Assembly: GCA_014529385.2 (NCBI GenBank)
Contig: CM043961.1
Coordinates: 14,396,978 to 14,460,977 of the forward strand
Length of the DNA: 64,000 nucleotides
Direction: 5' to 3'
DNA from: Adiantum capillus-veneris
Taxonomy: Eukaryota; Streptophyta; Polypodiopsida; Polypodiales; Pteridaceae
Below the pieces are notes generated by a model. It saw only the letters and a program-made list of their open reading frames with translations, ran no database searches and was not told the origin of the DNA. The first letter of the stretch is position 1. Each line of letters opens with the position of its first letter. This document shows positions 57,497 through 64,000 of the stretch, piece by piece. The position numbers were made by a program, and so were the translations under genes.

Positions 57497-60400
57497 GTTA
57501 TATGGGGTTCTCCTATTGATGTTTTATATGCTACCCTATATGCCCATAATGTTGAATGCAACTTCTGGTCCCAGTCAGTTCTCGACTCAGATACAATCTT
57601 CGTAAGGACCGTGCATATGGTTTTGTTTGTTGCTTCAGCTTGTGCGTTTGCTTGTGGATGATACGGGGCTGATTTCCTATGGATTACCATGAATTCATCT
57701 AGAAGGATCTTTATCACTTCATTTATAAAATGTGTGCCTCGATCACTCACAATTTCTATTGGCAATCCATATCGTATAAAGACGTATTCATATAGAAATT
57801 GTGCCGTGGTCCTAGCATCTGCTTTTTGAGTTGCCTTTGCTTAGACCCACTTTGTTAGATAGTCTGTAGCCACAACAATGTATTGTGCATGAGTCTTATA
57901 TGCAAGAGGTGAAATGGGTTCGACATAATCAATCCCCCATTTTGCAACAGCTCTTGCCCCCATCATTGGTCTAAGCGGCATATCATCTCTTTTAAGTGGT
58001 ACTTTGGTCCGCTGACAGTCATCACACCGTTTAACGTATTCCTCAGCGTCCATATGTAATGTTGGCCACCATATTCCTGCGGCTAAGACAAGTTTTGTTG
58101 TCTTATCACCTGAGAAATGGCCTCCACCTACTCCTCCATGAGCTTGCTCCAGGATTATCACATACTCAGACTCTGATGCGCAAATCCTAAGCTGGTTGTC
58201 TTTACCTCTCTTATAGAGTTGATCTCCTATTAAAGCGTAATCTCTAGCTTCTGTCTCTACAGATTTCTGACGAGCTTTTGACGTTCCTTCTGGGAAAGTT
58301 CTATTTGTGAGATATTCAACAATATACTGACTCCATTCCGGAGCGATCATTATCTGATATAATGTCGAATACTCTGCTGGCGGTTTTGATGAACATACAA
58401 TACATACAGTGACATATTCATGTATGCTTTCTTTCATTCGTGGCCAATAGACTCCCAGTTGTAACAAATTCCTATATGTGTTCCTTCTTGAACAATGAAA
58501 TGCACATTCCTGAACATGTGCTTCGCACAGATATATATTATATTCCTTAGGATTGATGCATAGTCGTAAAACATGATCATTTCCCAATTGATACAACCTT
58601 CCTGCAACCAATTGAAGATTCTTGGATTGCTGAATAGCAATATGTTTCTGGTTGTATTCTCTTCTATCAAACTCTCCTCCATAGGTTAATAGGCTAACGA
58701 CATTTTGAGACCACTTTGGTATCATTTCTATGTTGAACAAGTACGCGTCTGGCATGTCGTCATCTATTCCTATAGGGTCTTCTCCATTCGTCAATCGCGA
58801 AAGATGATCAGCTCTAAGATGTGTTTTTCCTTTCTTTACTACTACCGTGAAGTCGAATTCCAGTAAGATAATGAACCATCTCACTATTCTCCCGGTATTG
58901 CATGGTTTATTCAATAGGTAGAGCAAGGCTTGGTGATCCATAAAAAACACAAACTTGTTGGCTAGAAGATAATGCCAAAATTTCTTCATAGCATATATCA
59001 TTCCTAATCCTTCTCGCTCTATTGTGGTGTAATTCTTCTCTGCATTATTGAGCTGTTGACTGGCGTAACAGATAGGAAAATCCATGTTTCCTTCTTCTGG
59101 CTGAGCCAGAATGCATCCTATTGCATATGCCGAAGCATCTATATGCACATGGAATATCTTCTCCCAATTTGGTGATTTCAAGACTGGAGCAGTAATGAGT
59201 GCCTCTTTCAATTTCTTGAATGATTCCTCACACTCCTCTGTCCATTCAAAGTTCACTATTAGCCTGTAAAGTGGTTGGCCTATTATAGCGTACATGCAAA
59301 TGAATCGTCTATAATATCCGCAATGTCCCATAAAGCTCTGTACTTGTTTCGCATTGGTTGGTCTAGGCATATCCACTATAACTTTTATCTTCTCTAAATC
59401 CGTGGATATTCCGTTTTGTGAGACAATATGTCCTAGAATTCTGCCCTGTCGGACCATAAACACACATTTCTCAGGATTGAGACAAATGCGATATGTCCTA
59501 CATTTCTCAAATACTTTTCTTAGGTGTTCTAGATGCTCATCTCTCAGAAGAGAATGTACACACAAGTCATCCATGTATATTTCTAGAAACAACCTTAAGT
59601 ATTCTTTGAAAGCATGCGTCATCAGCCTCTGGAAGGTTGCGGGAGCATTGGTTAGACCAAAAGGCATAACCTGATAAGCATAAATTCCCCACTCCGTTGC
59701 AAAAGCTGTTTTATGTTGATCTGCCGGTGCTATGGCTAGCTGGTTATATCCTGAAAAACCATCAAGAAAGGAGTATGTTGTTTTCCCTGATACACGCTCT
59801 AGAACATGATCAGTTATCGGCAGGGGATAATTGTCCCTGATTGTTGCAGCATTCACTTTCTTTAAGTTGACACACACTCGGAGTTTTCCGTTCTTCTTGG
59901 GTACCACCACAATTGGAGATACCCAATCGGTGTGTTCAATCTCGTATATGAATTCAGCTTCCATTAGCTTATCTATCTCTTCTTTGATTCGCTTAGCAAA
60001 CGTATCATTATATGTGTATGGTCTCTGTCTGCTAGGCTTTGCATCTTGTTTTAGTGGGATTGTGTGTTGGCATATCGATGGGTCAACTCCCTTTAAGTCC
60101 TTATAAGACCATGCAAACACATCCCTGTACTCTCTGAGAAGACTCAAAAGTCTCTCTTCCTCGCCTGGAGACAAATCTGTGGCTATGTACACCGGTCTAG
60201 GTGTCTCACCTGGAGCTGCTAAATCAACTTTTTTTGCATCCTCCGGTCCATCATAAGATTCGTTCGCCTTTCTCTCTCGAATAGGTTGGGTTAATACCAC
60301 CTTCCTATCCTCTATTGTGAATTTCCTGTAGTGAGAGGGAACATCCATGTTTTCCTTGATTTTGGCGTTTTCGTCCTCTCCACTCTCAATTTCTGTCGTC

Positions 60401-60588
60401 CAAACTTCTTTCAGAGTTTTCTTGATCTCTCTGTACTTGTTTCTATGTTCTAACTTGGACTCCGTGTGTTCTCTGTTGCGCTTGTTCTTTTCTGATTTTT
60501 GTGTTTCAGTTTTCGTTTCATTCCTTTGAACTTGATTTCTTGAGCTTCTTTTGTCTTTTCGTAAGCTCTTTTGATCATTGCCTCTCAT
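57481..60588 (-). pseudogene. pol of element C: RT, RNase H, two HHCC zinc modules, integrase core (one stop, one frameshift)
   Basis: Met at 60588 opens a 915-codon frame. A basic linker is followed by RT from ~60,200 (WSYKDLKGVDP, VVPKKNGKLRVCVN, FGLTNAPATFQ, YMDD at 59566-59574) and RNase H (HIDAS near 59,137, IEREGL, FMDHQAL, RADHLSR: D-E-D-D intact). Two successive His-His-Cys-Cys integrase zinc modules (about 58,620-58,390 and 58,160-58,010) come before the integrase core: GID (Asp at 57928), SDRG (57742), AEATNK (Glu 57634), a D-D35-E triad. A TAA at 57841-57843 replaces the codon after TKWV, and a one-base loss near 57,513 shifts the frame. It replicates and inserts the element; this copy needs both lesions bypassed. 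Confidence 0.88.
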
Positions 60589-63014
60589 TCTTCCAGAAAT
60601 CTTGTCCTACACTTGTAACAGGGTCCTAGTGCTGGTCTTGGTCCCACTTGATTCGTCCTTTGTGGATAGGATGGTCTTTGTCCTGTTAACCCTCCATGAG
60701 CTATGAACATCAATGTTCTTGCGTCCAAATTGTATCTCTCTTCATCAGAAGCACTTGTAACAGTTGGTGTTCCAACATTCCCAATCATGCCCCATGGTTC
60801 TGGTTGTTTGGGTTCTTCTGGTGGGTAATACACAGTTGGAGACATGTGTGCACCAGATTCTTCATAATAGGCTTGAACAGGCACTAAGGCTTGTTCTTCC
60901 TGATTCTCTAAGGTTGGTGCATATCTAATGCCCACTGGTCTTGCTCCTGGTAAATGTGGTTGTTGTCCCAATACCGGTTGCAGTCTTTCTATCCCCATAG
61001 GTCCTGGTACATTTCCCGTTGGGTATCGAGGTACTGGATGTACCTGAGGTGGTGCTAATTGAGAAGGAGGTGCATACTGACGCTCCCTTACATACCCTTT
61101 GTTGTAATAGCACTCCTCTGTTGGATGGTTCAATGTCCATTTTTGTTCAATAGCACACCATTTCAGTGGTTTTGGCAATGGTTTTTGGTATGGTGCCATC
61201 CTTTTTAGAGCATCTTCTATCATTTGGTCTACATTTGGTATGGTTGTTGTTTGAACATTCTTTTTAGTGGTAGTCTCGCTCGCTACGGAGGAAGAGCTAC
61301 TGGATGCAAAATCTGTATCCGCTGACACCTCTCCATAAACCGTACAGTTATCCACTAAGTACAATGCTTCTCTCGTTACTTGCTCGAAACTTGTACAAGC
61401 TTTCAAGTGCAAGTCCTTCTTGAGAGTGACGTTTCTCAATCCTTCAATAAAGAGAACAGATAGTCTGTCATCTTGTGGTCGTTCACGTACTGGACATCTC
61501 CCAATGTATTGTTTGAAGCGAAGTGAAGCTTCCTTCACTTTTTCGTGTTCTCTCTGTTTAAAAGCATATATTTGTGAGACCGTATTGTGCTTAATCCCTC
61601 GTTTTGAGAATTCCTCAGCAAACTCTCTTAGCAAATGGTCAATGTCATGGAATCCCCCTCTGTTCAGTGGTTGAAACCATGTCAATGCCGTACCTTCTAG
61701 AGTAAGACCAAATCCCTTGTATTGTGTATGGAAATCTGTTATCTGCTCAGCTCTTAAGACTTGCTTAAAGAGTGACACATGTGCATCCGGATCTCCTGAA
61801 CCACCATACTTTTTTGGCATACACTTGGCTACTTGAGATGGTCTCATACGTCTATGGTCTTCTACCAATCTCATTGCTCCCGTGTCCCGGCTAAAGCTTT
61901 CTCTAGCATCATGGACTTCATGGGCTACCCTTGTCGGTTCCCCTGCCCTGAGTCTACTACTAGGAGGTAAATGTGATGGTTCCGCTTTGAACCTTGGACC
62001 TGGAGTGGTATACGTGGGGATTGGAACTGCACTACCTCGATTCGTATCCATTGACTCTCTGGAATGTAATGATCCCATTGGTCCAGGCTTCGAGTACTGA
62101 GGTTGACTGAAAGAGTCAGCAGCCTGAGTTCTTTGTCCTCCTGTTGTCATTGGGTTTTGCACTCCATTTGTTGGTGTTGGTCTTTGTGAGCTAGAAGTAA
62201 CATAATACTGATGTAGTGGTCCCCCAAAGTATGTATATCCTTTTAATTCTTTCTTGCCCATTGTTGAGTATTGCCTCCCATACTTGTCATAAGCAGCAAT
62301 TTTCACTTCCGATCCCTCTGTGTAGGTAAAGACATAAAGTCTTTTTTGGTCTGTCAACTCTCCGGTGTAGGGTTCTTCACATCTATAATAGAGATCTTGC
62401 TCCCCATTATTATATTTGTATAGCCCCACATAGATGTTATCAGTGTTGATCCTTGTAGTTTCATTCTCTCTTCTTAACCTCGCATCAGGGAAGTTCATTA
62501 TTGGTGCTTTCTCCTCAAGTTCTTCATCTACTTTGGCTTTGGTGCCCATCAATCCCCACTTGTCCACAATGTTAGGGTTTAGGACTACCAAGTACATGGT
62601 ACCCTCGTCATCTAGATATCTATCTCCGCTATATCTCACAGGCACCAAGTCCTTGAACTCACTAGGTCTATCTTCTATCTTTACACAATAGCGGTCCATT
62701 CCATCTTTGTAGATCGTGGCACCTTGCTCATTGTCGTACTGGTATTTTATAAACAATAGCTTCATTGTGGTGGAAGGGTTTGATGATCCTGCTGCCATAT
62801 TTTCTCTGTTGTTCAGGTTCAAGTGTTCCAAGTGTTCGGTGAAAATCTCGTAAGATCTCTCCGAAGAAGTATCAGAAACACTTCCTTCAAAGATCAGCTC
62901 TAATGGTTGCACCCAACTTTGGTTTACACTTCCCTTGGTTAATATGAAACTTGCTTGTTCCCCTTGTTTTGGTTGGTTATTCTGGAGATTCCTGCCTGAT
63001 CTCAAATTCATCAA
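60585..63014 (-). CDS. gag of element C (809 codons, truncated zinc knuckle)
   Basis: Open from Met 63014 to TGA 60585-60587; the ATGA of the stop overlaps the pol start, a termination-reinitiation-like arrangement in a different frame. The N-terminal part contains a unit (YVGLYKYNNGEQDLYYRCEE) shared with element B. The capsid region at ~residues 385-560 includes GFGLTLEGTALTWFQPLNRG and KQYIGRCPVRERPQDDRL, typical of retrotransposon gag. A C..H..C pattern lies near residue 640 (CAIEQKWTLNHPTEEC). The expected CCHC knuckle at the end stops after CYKC, with RTRFLEE and the stop following, so the deletion that removed the canonical protease probably also removed half the knuckle. It is the longest intact frame in the window. 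Confidence 0.85.
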   Translation of the reverse strand: MMNLRSGRNLQNNQPKQGEQASFILTKGSVNQSWVQPLELIFEGSVSDTSSERSYEIFTEHLEHLNLNNRENMAAGSSNPSTTMKLLFIKYQYDNEQGATIYKDGMDRYCVKIEDRPSEFKDLVPVRYSGDRYLDDEGTMYLVVLNPNIVDKWGLMGTKAKVDEELEEKAPIMNFPDARLRRENETTRINTDNIYVGLYKYNNGEQDLYYRCEEPYTGELTDQKRLYVFTYTEGSEVKIAAYDKYGRQYSTMGKKELKGYTYFGGPLHQYYVTSSSQRPTPTNGVQNPMTTGGQRTQAADSFSQPQYSKPGPMGSLHSRESMDTNRGSAVPIPTYTTPGPRFKAEPSHLPPSSRLRAGEPTRVAHEVHDARESFSRDTGAMRLVEDHRRMRPSQVAKCMPKKYGGSGDPDAHVSLFKQVLRAEQITDFHTQYKGFGLTLEGTALTWFQPLNRGGFHDIDHLLREFAEEFSKRGIKHNTVSQIYAFKQREHEKVKEASLRFKQYIGRCPVRERPQDDRLSVLFIEGLRNVTLKKDLHLKACTSFEQVTREALYLVDNCTVYGEVSADTDFASSSSSSVASETTTKKNVQTTTIPNVDQMIEDALKRMAPYQKPLPKPLKWCAIEQKWTLNHPTEECYYNKGYVRERQYAPPSQLAPPQVHPVPRYPTGNVPGPMGIERLQPVLGQQPHLPGARPVGIRYAPTLENQEEQALVPVQAYYEESGAHMSPTVYYPPEEPKQPEPWGMIGNVGTPTVTSASDEERYNLDARTLMFIAHGGLTGQRPSYPQRTNQVGPRPALGPCYKCRTRFLEE

Positions 63015-63177
63015 TTCCCCTAAAGGACTTTAACTTTTCCGTCTCGGCAATTTGTTTTCCCAAGTTTTTGTGGTCAGAATTGATCCAAACTGATTGATAC
63101 TTGGTCAATTGTTTAATCTTGTCAGTTGGACAACTTCTGTTTCATCAAGTGAGAATTTGTTGCAGTTATGCTGAAAA

Positions 63178-63896
63178 AGACATTATACGCGTATGATGTC
63201 TTTTTTCACAGATTTGGACTATTTTGGTTATGCTCACTCTCAGTAGCCCCCTTATGCTCTGTCCACTCACTAAATTCAGTTTGAACTCTGTTTGAGCAAG
63301 TTATGGCTAATTTAGGCTTTTCTTGGCAATTTTCCGCTTTTGACTTGTTTTGGGTCAATTGTGATCCAAATGGGATGAAACTTGAAATATAACCTCTAGA
63401 CAACTATTACAATGGATCTGTGTTAGCAAAGTATCAAAATATGTCCAAAATTAGGTCAAAGACATCATACGCGTATGATGTCTTTTTCATCAATTTGGGT
63501 CAAGACTTGATATTTATGCTTTCTACAGTGTTTGTAACAATCTTGTCAGGTCAGATATAAAAAATAAGCAGTTGATGTGCTAAAAGACATTATACGCGTA
63601 TGATGTCTTTTGTCCCAGATTTTGACTATTCTTGGTTTTAAGCCTTCTCCAATGTTTAGAATTGAGTTTCAAGTGTTTTTGTCAGGTTTGAATGTAAAAA
63701 CAAGATCTGAATCCAAAATTTCCTATTCTTTGCGTTTCTTGGACTCCGGCTTGTCTTTTTGGGTTTCTTTGAGTGTTAATGCTCTTGTTTTAAGTTGAAA
63801 TTAGGGTATAAACCCCCTTTTGAACACTCTGGTAAAGTCAGAATTTCTGTTTTGGTCTCTGTTTGGTCATTTAGACATCATACGCGTATGATGTCT
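63178..63896 (-). repeat. Palindrome array B of element C, before gag (4 copies in window)
   Basis: 24-bp copies start at 63178, 63460, 63585 and 63873: steps 282, 125, 288. 63460 and 63873 are the exact type palindrome; 63178 and 63585 have one T for C in the left half (AGACATTATACG). The step pattern mirrors array A (283, 135, 285). The nearest copy lies 164 bases before the gag Met. A further copy may lie past the window near 64,158. Confidence 0.95.
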
Positions 63897-64000
63897 AAAG
63901 TTGCAGATTTCCAGTTTTTTGGCACAGAATCCTTCCTAAAGCTTTCTCAAGTGCTCAGCAACTCCCAGATACACAGAAAATTTCTCTGACTTTTGTTTAT

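Larger units (their letters stand above)
48658..64000 (-). mobile_element. Element C: giant gypsy element with relocated protease and accessory ORF (runs off right edge)
   Basis: The order on the minus strand is leader with palindrome array (64000-63178), gag, RT-RNase H-integrase with protease fused at its C terminus, a W-x-P-K repeat ORF, a second palindrome array, a ~1,100-codon accessory ORF, polypurine tract and 3' LTR (49626-48658). The 5' LTR lies beyond 64000, so the element exceeds 15.3 kb. It interrupts element B in RT; the presumed 5-bp target sequence CCAAG (48653-48657) cannot be matched on the other side. There is no chromodomain and only one RNase H, with D-E-D-D intact, unlike element A. 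Confidence 0.9.

Noticed and set aside
42352-63896. CRISPR-like array (identical short palindromes with variable spacers)
   Set aside because: Spacers are ~125-290 bp and vary in length, the genome is a plant, no cas genes are present, and the repeats belong to retrotransposon untranslated regions.

Overview
This window is a gene-poor, repeat-dense stretch of a land-plant nuclear genome. The evidence is plant-type Ty3/gypsy elements (one with a second, archaeal-type RNase H), broken copies of plant host genes (Rubisco small subunit, a SYP5-type SNARE) inside a DNA transposon, tRNA-headed SINE-like sequence and many long CT/GA microsatellites. The species cannot be fixed from sequence alone; a large repeat-rich genome such as a fern, lycophyte or gymnosperm would fit. 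I see no intact host gene.

Layout. (1) 1-9074, minus strand: element A, a Tat/Ogre-like gypsy element with ~2.67 kb LTRs (the left LTR is cut by the window edge) and a gag-pol frame broken by four TGA codons and one frameshift, although the 504 bp of LTR that can be compared are identical. (2) 9.5-16.7 kb: a degenerate ~51-bp minisatellite domain enclosing an FCP1/NIF-phosphatase-like pseudogene. (3) 16.8-20.6 kb: quasi-palindromic AAGTGGTT/AACCACTT arrays around a decayed transposase-like gene. (4) 21.5-33.1 kb: four ~0.8-0.95 kb tandem units, the third split by an 8.0-kb Mutator-like element (9-bp target duplication, GAG-start inverted ends). That element carries rbcS and SYP5 fragments (a Pack-MULE) and was itself hit by a 486-bp MITE. 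(5) 33-41 kb: mostly unassigned sequence with a SINE-like element containing a 144-bp triplication. (6) 41.2-48.66 kb, plus strand: element B, an old decayed gypsy element. (7) 48.66 kb to beyond the right edge, minus strand: element C, a related giant gypsy element (>15.3 kb) inserted into the reverse transcriptase of B.

The most unusual system is the B/C family. Its untranslated regions carry arrays of a perfect 24-bp palindrome (half-site AGACATCATACG followed by its reverse complement), 14 copies in three arrays, at ~285-bp steps with one ~125-135-bp half step. In C one array precedes gag and a second precedes a ~1,100-codon coiled-coil accessory ORF, so the same cis-module appears to stand before each of two expression units. 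Element C also lacks a protease between gag and RT and instead has an apparently intact aspartic protease domain fused after the integrase, giving the order gag-RT-RNH-INT-PR. Element B keeps the ordinary gag-PR-RT order. C also has two integrase-type HHCC zinc modules.

The history that can be read is nested: B inserted and decayed (and took a MITE), C then landed in B. Element A is the youngest datable insertion, yet carries a dead coding frame, which implies that its parent was already mutated or that it moved in trans.
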